The notes under the pieces are model-generated. The model saw nothing but the letters and a program-made list of their open reading frames with translations. It was not told the origin of the DNA and did no database searches. This document shows, piece after piece, positions 30,548 to 44,950 of a DNA stretch of 64,000 nucleotides. Position 1 is the stretch's first letter, and each line of letters starts with the position of its first letter. The stretch is from positions 39,965,143-40,029,142 of the forward strand of contig CM054141.1 of assembly GCA_028751875.1 (NCBI GenBank), in the 5' to 3' direction. The position numbers and the translations under genes are program-made. Source of the stretch: Rapana venosa. Lineage: Eukaryota > Mollusca > Gastropoda > Neogastropoda > Muricidae.

Positions 30548-33500
30548 TTGTGTTTTCTTCCTCCTCTCCCCGGATGTTTGTGTTTTCCTCCTCTCTCTTG
30601 ATGTTTGTGTTTTCCTCCTCCTCTTTATTGATGTTTGCGTTTTCCTCCTCCACTTTATTGATGTTTGTGTTTTCTTCCTCCTCTCCGTGGATGTTTGTGT
30701 TTTCCTCCTCCTCCCCCTTGTTGTTTGTGTTTTCCTCCTCCCCCCTTGTTGTTTGTGTTTTCCTCCTCCTCCCCTTGTTGTTTGTGTTTTCCTCATTTTC
30801 CCCCTTGTTGTCTGTGTTTTCCTCCTCCTCTCTCTGGATGTTTGTGTTTTCCTCCTCCTCTTCCTTGTTATTTATGTTTTCCTCCTCCTCCTCCTTTATG
30901 TTTGCGTTTTCTCTCCTCCTCTCCCCTGGATGTTTGTGTTTTCTCCTCCTCCCCCTGGATGTTTGTGTTTTCCTCCTCCTTTTAGTTGATATTTGTGTTT
31001 CTTTCTCCTCTAACTTGATGTTTGTGTTTTCTTCCTCATCTCTCCTAATGTTTCTTTTCCTCCTACTCTCCCTTGATGTTTTGTATTTTCTTCCTCCTCT
31101 CCCTCAGTGTTTGTGTTTTCCTCCTCCTCTCTCTTGATGTTTGTGTTTTCTTCCTCATCTCCCTTCTATGTTTGTGTTTTCCTCCTCTTCTCATTGTTTG
31201 TTTTCATCCTCCTCTTCCTTGATGTTTATGTTTTCTTCCTTCTCTCGCTTGATGTGTGTGTGTGTGTTTCTCTCCTCCTCTCTTGTGTTTATGTTTTCAT
31301 CCTCCTCTTACTTGGTGTTTATGTTTTCATCCTCCTCTTACTTGGTGTTTGTGTTTTCATCCTCCTCTACCTTGATGTTTGTGTTTTTCCTCCTCTTTCT
31401 TGTTTTTTGGGCTTTCCTCCTCCTCTTCCTTGTTGTTTATGTTTTCTTCCTGCTCTCCCTCTTTGTTTGTGCTTTCCCCTCCTCTCATTTGATGTTTGTG
31501 TTTTCCTCCTCCTCTTACTTGATGTTTGCGTTTTCCTCCTCCTCTCCCTGTATGTTTGTGTTTTCATCCTCCTCTCAATGATGTTGTGTTTTTTCTCCTC
31601 CTCTCCCTGTATGTTTGTGTTTTCATCCTCCTCTAAATTGATGTTTGTGTTTTTCTCCTCCTCTCAATTGATGTTTGTGTTTTCCTTCTCATCTTACTTG
31701 ATGTTTGTGTTTTCCTCCTCCTCTCCCTTGATGTTTGTGTTTCCCTCCTCTCCCTTTATGTTTGTGTTTTCCCCCTCCTCCTCTCTCTTGATGTTTGTGT
31801 TTTCCTCTCCTCCTCCCCTTGATGTTTGTGTTTTCCTCCTCCTCCTCTCCTTAATGTTTGTGTTTTCCTCCTCCTCTTTTGATGTTTGTGTTTTACTCCT
31901 CCTCTCCTGGATGTTGTGTGTTTTCTTCCTCCTCTGTTCTTGATGTTTGTGTTTTCTTCCTCCTCTCTCTGATGTTTGTGTTTTCTTCTCTCTCTCTTGA
32001 TGTTTGTGTTTTCTTCCTCCTCTCCTTGATGTTTGTGTTTTCTTTCCTCCTCTCTCTAATTGTTTTCCTCTGCTCTTATTGAGTTGGCGTTTTCTCCTCC
32101 TCTACTTGATGTTTGTGTTTTCTTCTCGTCTCTCTTAGTTGTTTTCCTCCTGATATTTGTGTTTTTACTCTTCTCTTCTGATGTTTGTGTTTTCTTCCTC
32201 CTCTCGCTTGATGTTGTTGTTTTTCTTCCTCCTCTAACTTGATGTTTGCGTTTTCCTCCTCCTCTCCTTATGTTTGTGTTTTCCTCCTCTTTTCCTGAAT
32301 GTTTGTGTTTTTCCTCCTCCTCTTTCTGATGTTTTTGTGTTTTCCTTCCTCTCTTCCTTGTTTTTGTTTTCCTTCTCCTCTACTTGATGTTTGGTTTTCT
32401 TCCTCTCTTCCTTGTTGTTTGTTTTTCTTCTCCTCTTCCTTGTCGTTTTGTTTTCTTCTCCTCTTCCTTGGTGTTTATGTTTTCTCCTCTTCCTTGTTTA
32501 TGTTTTTCCTACTTCTCTTCTTTTATGTTTTCTTTCTCCTCTTCCCTTGTTAATGTTGCTATGTTTTCTCCTCCTCTCTTCTGTGTTTGTTGTTTTCCTC
32601 TCCTCTTCTTGATTTTGTGTTTTCTTCTCTCATTCCCTTTATGTTTGGGTTTTTCCTCCTCTTCCTTGATGTTTTTTGTTTTTCCTCTCTTCCTTGTTTG
32701 TTTTTTCTTCCTTCATCCTCCTTGATTGTTTGTTGTTTTCCTCCTCAACTTCTCTGCCATCGTGTTTTCTTTTCATCTCCTCTTATTTGTTTGTTTCTTC
32801 CCTCTCTCCTTTCTTTTGTGTTTTCTTCCCCATCCTCCTTATTTGTGTTTTCTTACTCATCCTCCTATTTGTGTGTTCTTACCTCATCCTCTTGCATTTG
32901 TGTTTTCTTCCTCTCCTCCTCTTTGTTGTTTCTTCCTCATCCTCTCATTTGTGTTTGTTTTTCTACCTCCTATTTGTTTTGCGTTTTCTACTCATCCTTC
33001 TTGTATTGTTTTCATTCCTCTCTCATTATTTTGTGTTTTCTCCTCCTCTCTCCTGTATTTGTGTTTTCTCCTCTCCTAATGATGTTTGTGTTTTCTCTCT
33101 CCTCTAAATTGTGTTTGTGTTTTCTTCTCATCTTACTTGCATTCTGTGTTTTCCTCCTCCTCTCTTGATTTTGTTTCCCTTCTCCCTTTGTTTGTTTTGT
33201 TTCCTCTCTCTGATGATGTTTTTTTCTCTCTCTCCTTGTTTTTGCTTTTCTCTCCATTTCTTAATGTTTGTTTTTTCCTTTTCTTACTTTTGTTTTTTTT
33301 GATTTTGGTTTCTTCCTCCTCTGTTTGATGTTTGTTTTTTCTTCCTCTTCTTGAATGTGTTGTGTTTTCTTCCTCTTCTCTTTGATGTTCTGTGTTTCTT
33401 CCTCCTCTCTCTTATGTTGTTTTCTCCTGCTCTTTATGATGTTGGTTTTCCTCCTCCTCTAACTTGATGTTTGTGTTTTTTCCTGTTCTTCTTATTTTGT

Positions 33501-34440
33501 TTTCTCCTGGTGATATTCTTTTTACTCTTCTCTTTCTAGATGTTTGGTTTTCTTCTCCTCTGCTTGATGTTTGTGTTTTCTTTCCTCTAACTTGATGTTT
33601 GGTGTTTCTCCTCTCCTAAGTTTGTTTTCCTCCTCTTTCCTCTGTTTGTGATTTTCTCTCCTCTTTCTTGATTTTTGTTTTCTTCCTCCTCTCCTGTGAT
33701 GTTTTGTTTTCCTTCTCCTCTTCATTGAGTTTGCGTTTTCTTCCTTCTCTTCCTTGTGTTTATGTTTTCTTTTCCTCTTCTTCGTTTATGTTTTTTTCTC
33801 TCTTCCTCTGGTGTTTATGTTTTCTTCTCTCTTCCTTTATGTTGTTTTTCTACTTCTCTCTTCTTTGTTTTGTTTTCTTTCTCCTCTCCTGTTATGGTTA
33901 TTTTTCCTCCTCCTCTTTCTTGAGTTTAGTTTTCCTCCTCCTCTTTCTTGATATTTATTCTTTCTTTCTCTCTTCCTAATTTTGCGTTTTTCTCTCTCCT
34001 CTTCCTTGTTGATTTTATGCTTTTTCCTCTCTCTCTGTTTATTTTTCATTCTCTTTATCTTCATCGTCTTCTTCCTTGTGTTTTGTTTTCTTCTCTTTTC
34101 CTTGCTATTTTATTGTCTTCCTCCTCTTCTCGTACTTCTCCTCTTCCTTGTTATTTTGTTTTCTTCCACTCATCTCTTGTTCTTTTGTGTTTTCTTCCCA
34201 TCCTCTCTTTTTGTTTTCTTCTCTTCCTGATTTGTTGTTCTTACTCATTCTCTTTGCCATTTGTGTTTTTTCCTTCTTAATTGTGTTTTCTTCTTTCTCT
34301 AATCTTGTTTTTTCTCTCATCTCCTATTTGTTTTTTTTACTTCTTTGCATTGTTTTCTTATCATCTCTTTGTGCTTTCTTCTCATCTCCTAGATGTTGGT
34401 TTTTTACTCATCACCAGTCGATGTTTGTTTTGTTCTCTCC
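30548..34440. repeat. Minisatellite block A, about 30-bp unit
   Basis: Over 100 tandem units close to tgatgtttgtgttttcctcc plus tcctctccct. The top strand is pyrimidine-rich with G only in the gatgtttgtg core. Up to about 32.0 kb units are regular; beyond that single-base losses and length changes accumulate. Readthrough on the minus strand gives a basic RRRKTQTSRE decapeptide; this is repeat translation, not evidence of a gene. Confidence 0.92.
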
Positions 34441-36530
34441 TGCCGTATTTTGTTTCAATCTTCTGTATGTGTTTTTTTCCTCTTTTTTGTGTGTTTCTTA
34501 TCCCGCTTGTTTTCGTGTTCATTTGTGCATGTGATCTGACCTTTTTTTCTTGCTTGTGTTATTGCTTTTTCTGGCCCATATGACGATAATGGTTTTTGTT
34601 TTTCTTTCTTTGCTGTTATTGTTTCGTTATTTGCCATGTGATGTTTGTATTGTTTCTTCCTTCTCATCTTGTATTGTTGTTTTTATATTTTGACATTCTC
34701 TGTTTTTCTCTTCCCGCCTGTGATGGTTTTTCCTGTTATATGTTTGTTTCCTGCCGCTAAAATTATATTGATGTACGTCAGTGTTTTTTTTTAACTTTTC
34801 AAGTTGATGTTGTGTTATCTCCCTCTTACACGTTTGATGTTTGGTTTCTTCTTCCTCGCCATGTGATGTTTGATATTCGTTAACATGCTGAATGTGGTGG
34901 GAATTTTTCTTGCAAGTTATATCCCCTCTGCCAAGCGTGATTTTCTCCTTACCAGGTATATTTGTTTTCCTCCCTAGTTTCCATGTGCTGATTTGCTAAT
35001 TTTTTCTCTTTTCACTTGTGATGATGTGCTTTTTCTTCTCTTCATAGTGTGATATTTGCTTTTCTTTCTTCCAAAAAATTGTTTGATCTATTTTTATGTG
35101 AACTGCTATTTCCTTACCTATGTTGATTGCTCTTTTTCTCATCCATGTGCAATATTTGTTGTCTTCTCCATCTACGCCATAATTGGTCATTGTTTGTGGG
35201 GTTTCTTCCTCTCTTTATGTGATATTATCTTTCTGTTCTATTCCATCCACATAGGATATTGTTTTCCCTTCTCTTCTTCCTGAGTACATTATCTTTCTCT
35301 CTCTCTCTCTCTCATCTCCTTCTTTCATGATGATTTGTTTTCTTCTGACTTCCCATAATAACAATCAATACTCATCCTACTACATCATTCATCTAACATC
35401 CTCACTCCCTTCCATTTGTATTTGTTTTCAAATCTCTACGTCTAACTTCTGTAGTATTTGTTCTTACTCATTACTCTCTCGTGCATGGTGATAGTCCTTT
35501 CTCTCTTGGAAAATAAACTACCATCCAGGGATATATTGTTTTTGTACTACTACCTTTCCATGTAAATTTACATTCATTTGTACTCTTTCACATGGTTGAT
35601 TTCCTAACACATCTGATGGTTGTTTTTTTCATGATTAGCGTATTTTTACAATTTCTGTTAAGAAATTTACTCTTTCCTCCCCCCCTCCCCTCTCCTGTGT
35701 GAGCATTTCATCGACCTGTTTATGTCTATTTCTTTTCCTTGTCTACCAATAGCTTATTTTCCTTTCTTGCATTTATCCGGTGTTCTAATATTGCAATCTA
35801 AGTTTCTTTTCGTCTTCCCTCCTCCATTTGTTTTCTCCTCATCTGCCATTGATGATGTCTTTTTCTTCCTCTCTGCATTAGATTTTCTTCCTCCTCACCA
35901 TGTGATCTGTTCTCCCCACACGCCATTATGCTTGTTTCTCCTCCCCGCATGATGCTTTTTCTTCCATCCCCCCATTTATCTTGTTTCTCCTCTCCACCAT
36001 TTATGCTTGTTCTTTCTTCCTCCGCCTGTTATCTATTTCTTCCCCCTTACAATGTGTCCCTTTTTCTGTACTCCGTACCAATGTTATGCTTGTTTCTCTC
36101 CTTGCCATGGTTCGACTGCTTTTGTTTTCGTCCCTCTCAGGTGATGTTATGATTTATGTTGTGCTCGTCATGTTGATCACTTTGCTACTGCGATGTTGTG
36201 TGTTTGTTGGCTCCACTTGCTTGTTCTTCCTTCTAAATGATATTGTTTCTCCTTCCACACATGTTATTTTACTTTTTCGCACCTTGTTGATGTTTTTTTC
36301 ATTCTACAATTTATGTGTGTAATTTATTCTTTCACCAACTCCTAATGACATTTCGTTTTTACTCATGCTTTTGTTTTTTTTTGCTACCATATAGTGTTTC
36401 TATTCTCTCGAAAGTTGAAATGTTTTTCTTCATTCCTAATTGTCTCCTACCTCTCGATGCAATAGCATTAATTGGCATTACCTTCACTAAGAGTATCCGA
36501 TTACCTCAGTTACTTTTCTGCAGAACATAA
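34441..36530. repeat. Decayed remnants of the minisatellite
   Basis: Still T/C-rich, with recognisable words (tgatgtttg, ccatttatgcttgtt, tcttcctccgcc near 35998-36026) but no regular period. Either old units or poorly resolved sequence. Confidence 0.55.
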
Positions 36531-39300
36531 CAACCTAGGATCGTTTCAGTACGTTTTGAAATGTCTTTGGTTTAATCACGATTCAAATTTAAAATATCTC
36601 CGTTTGCCTATCCTACTAACCTACCATTTTCTGTTTTAATACAAAATTATTTAATCAGAGTTTATCAATATAAGCATCTGATCACCTTTGGCTATTGAGA
36701 ATCCTTTTCTTTGAGAAAAAAGCATAGGAGCCAAATATCACGTAGCACTACTTTTAAATTCTGCCTCTTCCCTAATCACATTGTGTCGAGCTCTTCCTTT
36801 TAAAAATTGTTCATTGGTTTCCCTTAAGATTAGCACATTTTTCTTGTGTACATAACACTCCTTGTTAGCCCTCTCTCCCCCATTTTGTCTGCATGACATG
36901 TCTGGTTATTCTTCTGCAACATTTCTTATTATTTTTTTATGATTTACGCGTTCTTTCAAAGAAGAAAATAAACCCATATGCGTCCCACATCCCCACCATG
37001 CTCAGCATCTTAAAATATGCTTTGTCTTTCTTTGCACAACACAATCAACACACACAGACAACACAACCTCTCTTCATTTATTCTCCTACATCCTCTTCCT
37101 TCGATCCTCAACTAGATTAACTTCTTACCAGTTAGAATTCTCCTCCACATCCTACTCTCGAAAATGATATTCTTGTCACTCTTGAACCATGGTTCAACTC
37201 GCTTTGTGCCACTTCACAGTGGTTAGATTAGTTTAGTGTCAGTGTTGATCAACCAATGTTAGCATGGGGGAGGGATGGTTGTCGGACAGTGAAGTCTCCT
37301 TTCTGAATGCAAATGACACAACAACCACAGAAACAAGGTATGCAAACCATTTTTCGCCCTGTAGATTTTTGCGCAATTACACAATTCTTTAGATAATTTA
37401 ATTATTCTCAACAAATCCAACATTACTTTTAGGTATGTTTGGGCATTTTGGTAACACAAGTTTCCAATTTTTCAGAAAGGAATGATTGCCTATTGAATTT
37501 GTTTAACTGTGTGCAATAATGTCATTTGCAAACCATTCATTGAGGATCTGATGTAAGTGTTCTGTTTTCACTGTTCTGCTTAAACATGGAACATATCCTG
37601 GCAGGTTTAGAATAAGTTATCTTTTTGGATACAAGATAAACTACAAATTATCTTTAATGGCCTCACAACATAACAAATGTTTGTCAATAAACACGTTCAA
37701 AATGAATGCTAGGAGTTTCACATAATCTTAATCCTTTGCTTTGGCGCTATCTTATTCAAAAACTCAGTGAGGCCATCATTTTAAACTTTAAAGCAACACT
37801 TAAAGTTTCTGCCTTCATTTGCAGAGATCATGATATATCCTTTAAAAGTTTTTTTCATTGTTTTCCCTAATGTTGCACCATTATTTTTGTTTACGGATTT
37901 TTGGTTAGCCAATTTTTCCAATTGTTCCTCTTTCTTAGGTTATTTGGGCATCATTGTTATGTTTTTTTTCTATTGCTCTTTTTCAAAGCAAAAAGCTAAC
38001 CAAAACACTCAAATCCAGTCAAACAGACTGACAAAAAAATTTTTAACGCCAATTCAAAACGTGTAAAAGATAACTGCTCTTCTTGTTCTCTTTTCATCTC
38101 GACAAATGTCCTAGTTTGACTTTCCAATAACACCTATTTTGAGATTGCTCTTCTCTTTCCCATCTCGCTGTTTTGCAGGATACATTTTTTTGTTTATTTT
38201 CTTTTCTATTTATGTGGGGACCTGCTTTTACGGAACAATGCAAAGAATGCTCTTTTTCTTAAAGAAATACAACAATCTCAATAACCAGAGAAATTATATT
38301 TTTTTCTTTGGCCAAACACAATTCTATCTGTTTTATTATTTTTAAAATACCTTTATTGATTTTGGCAATTTGCGCACATTTTCTGCCATGTGAAAATGAA
38401 GCATACCTCCGAAAATTATAGGATAACTATAAATGTCTGTACATTGTTTAGTGAAGTATAATCTGTGCAACTTCCTTCCTTTTGTAAATTAATTTAGAGT
38501 AATCAAAAGTTATACATTTTCAAAAACACCCAAATTAGTCCTGTAGAAAATGGCTTGTCATGCTTTTAACATTAATTTTGCGGTGATATAAACAGTCATG
38601 TCTCAAAATTTTTTTGCTGGTACAAGATGATCTTTGAATTTTGCAGGCCTGACTTATAACTCTTGGAAGACCCACCCATTTCTAAAAACCATCCCAACAG
38701 GTTGTGCCTATTCCTTCAATACTCCAAATTAAATGTTATTATCGTTCTCCGCTTCTGCTGCAATAATTGTGCTTAGATTACTATTGATTCAACCATCCCA
38801 TGTTGCCATCGCTTTATCATATTTCTGGTCCTCAATCTAGAACACTTTTCTCTTCTTCGATCAAAAGCTTTATGACATTTATCCAGTCTCAGACATTTAC
38901 GTTCAACTAACTTTTCTCTTTCTCTCAACTCGCCCTGCCTTCAACGCCAGATCATCACATGCCAAACCTCACCCTGTGTGGTGTGTTTTGTGTGTTCTGT
39001 GTAGTGCATGCATTTGATTTTGTTTAAGCTTTTAATAGTTTTGGCTGCATGACTGTGAGTATATGTTGAATGCAGCGCTCTGATTGCCTTTGCAGGTTAG
39101 TGCTTACTAAATTTATGTATTATTATTATCTTATTATAGAATTCATGTTTTCTCCACCATGTGACTTGAAAAATTAAATGCTATGCCTTGTGACCATGAC
39201 AGCTTGTATTAATTCCGGCTAATGCTGTGTCTGATTTTCAGTGACATGTAGAATTTATGGTCACATCACTCGTTCATGATTATTTTCAACCCCACCCAGA
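36531..39300. other. AT-rich spacer between array blocks, 2.8 kb
   Basis: Pyrimidine bias disappears. AT-rich sequence with no gene, RNA or repeat family I recognise. Open frames are short. Confidence 0.5.
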
Positions 39301-40790
39301 TTTGAGTCAAGCGAAAAACGTTGTTTATCCTTCTACTTATGTTTCAACAGTTTATGTTCCTTTTCACCATGCCCTTTTCTTTGAATTGTTCACATGCTGA
39401 TATTTTTCTATTAACCGTTTATGTTTCTTCTCTGCTCCACCATGTTGATTGTCGTACTTCTTTACGCCATATGTTATGTTTTTTTCCTTCTCCCATGTTG
39501 ATGTTTATTTTCTTCCTGCAATGTTGATATTTAGTTCCTTTCCCCTAAGTAACATTTCCTTCTCGCTATGTGAAAGTTTATTTTCCTTCTCGTGTGTTAT
39601 GTTTATTTTCCTTCCCTCGCTATGTAATAGTTTATTTTCCTTCTCGCTTGTTGATGTTTATTTTCCTTCTCCACCATGTTGATGTTTATTTTCCTTCTCC
39701 ACCATGTTGATGTTTTTTTTCTTTCTCCGCCATGTTGATGTTTATTTTCTTTCTTTTAACTTTTCTTTTCCGCCATGTAAAGTTTATTTTCCTTCTCCGC
39801 CTGTTGATGTTAATTCTTCTTCATCGCCATGTTGATGTTTATTTTCCTTCTCCCCTGATGTAAGTTTTCCTTTTCCGCATGTGAAATGTTTATTTTCCTT
39901 TCCGCCATGTTGATGTTTATTTTCATTCTCCTATTAACATTTCCTTTTCGCTATGTAAAAGTTTATTTTCCTTCTCGCTTTTGATGTTTATTTTCTTCTC
40001 TGCCATGTTGATGTTTATTTCCATCTCCGCAATAAATTGTGTTTATTTTCCTTCTCCCATGTAATGTTTATTTTCCTTCTTCTGCATGTTGAAGTTTATT
40101 TTCCTTCTCCACGTATGTTGAGTTTATTCTTCTCTGCTAATGTTAAATGTTTATTTTACCTTCTCCATGTAATGTTTATTTCCTTTTCCACAATGTTGAT
40201 GTTTGTTTTCCTCATCTCGCCATGTTGATGTTTATTTTCCTTCTCCGCCATGTTGATGTTTATTTTCCTTCCTCCGCCATTGTGTTTTTTTTCCTTCCCC
40301 CATGTTGATGTTTATTTTCCTCTCCGCCATGTGTGTTTATTTTCCTTCTCGCCATGTTGATGTTTTTTTCCTTCTCCGCCATGTTGATGTTATTTTCCTT
40401 CTCCACCATGTGGATGTTTATTTTCCTTCCGCCTATGTTGATGTTTATTTTCTCTCCGCCATGTTGAGTGTTTTTTTCCTCCTCCGCCATGTTATTTTTT
40501 ATTCTTCTCCTCGATGTTGATGTTATTTCCTTCTCCGCCATGTTGATGGTTTTTTCTTCTCCACCATGCTGATGTTTTTTTTCCTTCTCCGCCATGTTGA
40601 TGTTTATTTTCCTTCTCCGCCATGTTGATGTTTATTTTCCTTCTCCAAAATGTTGATGTTTATGTTCCTTCTCCAAAATTCTGATTTTTTTTTCTTTCCC
40701 CACATGTTGTTGTTTATTTTCCTTCTCCTCCATGTTGAGATTTGTTTTCCTTCTCCGCCCTGTTGAAGAGTTCCTCTTCCGCCATTACAC
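39301..40790. repeat. Minisatellite block B, 28-bp unit
   Basis: Units near ccatgttgatgtttattttc plus cttctccg; TTTATTTTCC replaces TTTGTGTTTTCC of block A. Many units are missing one base, for example catgtgatg for catgttgatg. Confidence 0.92.
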
Positions 40791-40857
40791 CGCTTACTTC
40801 TTTCGCGGTGATGTTCTCCCCTGCAACAGTGTCATTCTAGTAAATGACCAAAAAATA

Positions 40858-41055
40858 TTGATAGACAGATAAGATAGATTAGATAGATAGATAGATAGAT
40901 AGATAGACAGATAGATAGAGATAGAAGTAGAATGAAGAAGATAGATAGATAGATAGGTAGATGATAGATAGATAGATAGATAATCATTGATTGATGATCG
41001 AACGATCGATAGATAGATAGATAGATAGATAGACAATAGGTAGATAGGCAGATAT
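40858..41055. repeat. (GATA)n microsatellite
   Basis: GATA units with GACA and GATC variants. Confidence 0.95.
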
Positions 41056-41067
41056 ATTTTTTTACTT

Positions 41068-41122
41068 GAGAGAGAGAGAGAGAGGGAGAAGAGAGAAGAT
41101 GAGCGAGTAGATCGAGACGAGA

Positions 41123-41155
<33 letters not shown>

Positions 41156-41158
41156 CAG
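41068..41158. repeat. (GA)n microsatellite
   Basis: GA repeats with AAGA interruptions; opposite strand bias to the neighbouring arrays. 41159-41359 is unassigned. Confidence 0.9.
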
Positions 41159-41359
41159 GGAACACTTAGCTAATGTGACATACATCTGCCTTAGACACAG
41201 TGAAAACATTGGGCTTAGGAGCTAATCATATAGCAAGGTGATTTTGGACATTTTTTTAACAGCAAATCAGAGTGGTCAGTATTAGGTGAAACTCAAGAGT
41301 ATATATAACACATACTATTAAGTTTCGTTTTTTCGATAAAGAAAATAAATGGATTTATA

Positions 41360-41361
41360 AT

Positions 41362-41404
<43 letters not shown>

Positions 41405-41505
41405 TATGGATTTTATATAGCTCTGAATCTTGTAAAGCAACAAATCAAAGCAATCAGATGACTTTTTTTTTTCTTGAGGATAATGGAATAAGCACTCATG
41501 TGCTT

Positions 41506-41512
<7 letters not shown>
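41360..41512 (+). mobile_element. R3 element with long (AAT)n
   Basis: (AAT)n of about 40 bp, then atgtatggattttatatagc and aagcaacaaatcaaagc. Next comes the other R3 part in inverted orientation (gaggataatggaataagcac, about 41475). Here the two parts are arranged differently from 17355. Confidence 0.6.

Positions 41513-41566
<54 letters not shown>
41511..41566. repeat. (CA)n(TA)n microsatellite
   Basis: CA repeats passing directly into TA repeats. Confidence 0.95.
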
Positions 41567-41568
<2 letters not shown>

Positions 41569-42611
41569 CCCAAGTCAATGGACTCCTTAATGGAGACTAA
41601 TTGTGTGAACGCAGGATAGCTTCAAAAGAGCAGAGAACGCAAACAGAGGAAACAGAAAAATGTAGAGTAGATGAATTATCAGGTCAATGGCTCTTAATGG
41701 AGCATTGTGTGTGTGTGTTTCTGTTGTAGCGCACACAGGCCATTAGTCTTGTGTCGTAATCACATTGCTTCTTAAAGCGAAGTGCTTGCTTTCGTGTCAC
41801 CATGTGGTACAGATATGATAAAGCATGTGTCCCATAATATTTTTATTACACAGCGAGTGTGTGCCCGGGGTTTTTGCGTCGCGCATGGTTTGGCGTGGTG
41901 AAATGTGGTTAACGTGTGTGTTTGCTGTCCATGTGCAAACATCTGTAGCTCATGGTGTGAACTCACCTCTGTCACGAGTTTCTTACCTCCACCTCAAGAA
42001 CTTCACAATCATCCAAGTGTCCGTCATAATCAGGATGCTTGTACATGAGATGAAGTTCCTTTTGCAAAACTGCTGGCTTTGGCTTGGACACTGCAAATGA
42101 CACTGGACATCATAACTTTCAGAATCAAGAGAATTATTATGTAAACAAACCAAGATACTTTCCTTGTTAGAAAAGAACAAATATTCATTTTTTGGCTTTT
42201 TAAAACAAGCTTAACAAAGTTGTGCAGCTTATGACCATGCCTCTTACACACTACTGCTTGCTTGCGGGGCACACACAACACACACATGGTTGCCTATTAT
42301 TTTTTATACAACAAACTCTTCTTTCCACAAAAATTATATTGAAACACATATTATGTCAACAGGCGTAAAGTAACATCGTAACTTTGCCCAGTATAGCATC
42401 AACCACAAACGCAGACAGCAAATCTGTTTGCATTATTTGAATATAAAAAGAAGAAAAACAAGTGACCTATTTGTTTGCATAGTCCTTCGGATGGACTACC
42501 AAAACCAGTTTTCTGTGCAACTCATGCAACTGCATCCTTACCACAAGTCCCAAGATTGCTTTCAGCAGAGTCCAACATGTAGATGCTGTATCAGCGGATG
42601 ACAATTATAAT
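41567..42611. other. Unassigned sequence, 1 kb
   Basis: Contains a short agtccttcgga word at 42481 related to the R1 tail. No gene supported. Confidence 0.4.
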
Positions 42612-42682
42612 TTTTATTTATTCTTTTTATCGAGGATATGGAATAAGCACTTAGGTTGCTTTTTACATCCATGTCCCTGGTT
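42612..42682 (-). repeat. R3 first-part fragment, inverted
   Basis: atcgaggatatggaataagc and gctttttacatccatgtccc are the reverse complement of the R3 first part. 42683-43480 is AT-rich with a short CA run near 42880; otherwise unassigned. Confidence 0.6.
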
Positions 42683-43480
42683 GTGGCTTTTGGCAAGATA
42701 ACCTGTATAAATCCATTTATTATATTATATTTTAACCTCCAAATTTCTCACCAAAATAATCTGCATTCCAAACCCAAACAGATAATAATCCATGTAAAAA
42801 AGAAAAAAAAAATAAAACTCATCACAAAAATAAACAGTAACATCCGTTCCACTCCAAACCACATCTACACATCTGTAACACACACACACAAAACACACAC
42901 ACACCTGCAACAAGTCAGGTGCTTGTCTTCCACATCCACAGTCATCTGATCATCGTACACCATGCCAACTGACTTAACTGGGTCTGTCCGCTATATATTT
43001 TTTGTCAGGTTGGAAGGGGGACAAAACTTCCTACAGAAAAGAATATTGTCATAAAAGAAAATGCTATGCAACATGTGGTGTTAAAGGCATAATCCCCGAG
43101 TAAAATGCAGCTACTAGGAGTGAGCAAATACACATTCACAAATTGGAGCTTGAACTTACAAAATATACAAACAAAAAAGAAAATAAAAGAAACAAATTTG
43201 AAATCGGATAAGCAGCGTATACAGTGTGCATGTGCACATTAATGTGCACACATCTTGAAATATTGTACCTCTTACATGTTAAAGGGTAATTGTTTGCATG
43301 TGTTGTGTTGCTAGCAGAATATTTATTTTACTTTAATGAGTTTAGTAAGAATCTGTTTCTCAAGGTCACATGATGCATGATTACCTTTCTGTATAGAAAT
43401 GCGGATGTGTTGATACCTTGAATTTGTTTCACGCTTTCGCCACTGTTGAGATGGTTGGCTTCCACTTTAGGCACATGTGA

Positions 43481-44950
43481 CGTTGGTCTCTATTTGATAG
43501 GGTTGAGTTGACTGCCCATTGTGACCATCTGAACGTTTGGTTCCCATGTCCATATGAAGTTGGTAACTTGTGTTGCATGTTGATGAAATGAGTGTCCATT
43601 GTTTGCTAGTGAGGGTTTCCCATCAATGCCGTGCTAAGGTTTGGTATTCTTTTCCAAATTGAGTTTGGTTTCCACATTGTGCCGTGAAAGCAGAAGTTTA
43701 TGTTTCTGTCTTTTGCTATGTTGATAATTGATTTCCATTGTTTTGCCAGGATCATGTTTGGTGTGGTGTTTTTTTTGCCATGTTGATGGTTGTTTCATTT
43801 TTTGCATGAGATGTTTGATTTCATTGTTGCTGTTTGATGATTGCATTCATATTTACATGTTAATGCATTCTTTCTCTTTTTGTAAGATGATGTTGATGAT
43901 GTTCATCTGTGCATTTATGTTTTGTTTCTTCTTTTGCCATGTTGAATGTTTGGTTTCCTCATTTTGCCAAAGTGCTGTTTTGTTTTACTTGTCATGTTGC
44001 TGTTTTGTTTCAACTGTGCATGTTGTGTTGGTCCATTGTGCCATGTTGATGTTTTGTTTCTCTTTTGCATGCTAAGTTTGGTTTCTTCATTGAAAAATTG
44101 ATGTTTGTTTCCACTTGTGCCATGTTGCGTTTGTTTCAGTCAATTTAGTTGTCCTCCTTCATTATGCATGCTTCTGCTCACATGATAGTTTGTTTCTTGC
44201 CCTCCGCATGTTGATGCTTGTTTTTCCACCTGTTGATGTTGGTTTCTTCTCTTTTTGCCATGTTGATGTTGTTTCTGTCCTCTGCCATGTTGATTTGGTT
44301 TCTTCTTCCTCCATGTGTGCATGTTCTTTCTTCCTCGGCCATGTTGATGCTTGTTTCTTCTCGCATGTTGTGCTTGTTTCCTCCTGCCATGTTGATGTTT
44401 GTTTTTCCTCGGCCATGTACTGTCTTGTTCTTTTTCCTCACATGTTGAATGCTTGTTTCTTCTTCCACCATGTTGATGTTGTTTCCTTCTCCACATGTTG
44501 TGCTTGTTTCCTTACTTCCTCGCCATGTTGATGCTTGTTTCTTCCTCCCCATGTTGATGCTTGTTTCTTACTCCTCCCATGCTGATTTTGGTTTTCTTCT
44601 TCTGAAATATGTTGTGCTGTTTCACCTCTCATTCACATGTTGATGCTTGTTTCTTCATCTCCATGTTATGCTGTTTTCCTCCTCGTCATTATATGCTTGT
44701 TTCTTCCTCCTCTCACCATGTTGATGCTTGTTTTCTCTTCTCCTCCACCAGTTGAACTTGCTTTTCTTCCTCCACCATGTTGATGTTTGTTTCTCCTCCT
44801 CCTCCACCATGTGATGTTTTTTCTCTCCACCGCCCATGTTGATGCTTGTTTCTCTCTTCCTTCAGGTGGTGTTGTTTCTTCTTCCTCCATATGTTGATCT
44901 TGTATCTTTCTTTCCTCACCATGTTGATGCTTGTTTCTTCTTCCTGACCA
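43481..44950. repeat. Minisatellite block C, degenerate
   Basis: Array begins weakly near 43.5 kb (ccatgttgatgtttggtttc words) and becomes regular by 44.2 kb. Units are of the ccatgttgatgcttgtttct type with frequent single-base gaps. Confidence 0.85.

Noticed and set aside
30495..31943. Long plus-strand Cys/Phe/Val/Leu-rich frames that look like membrane proteins
   Set aside because: Readthrough of block A units (MFVFSSSS, DVCVFLLL). All three frames give similar low-complexity output.
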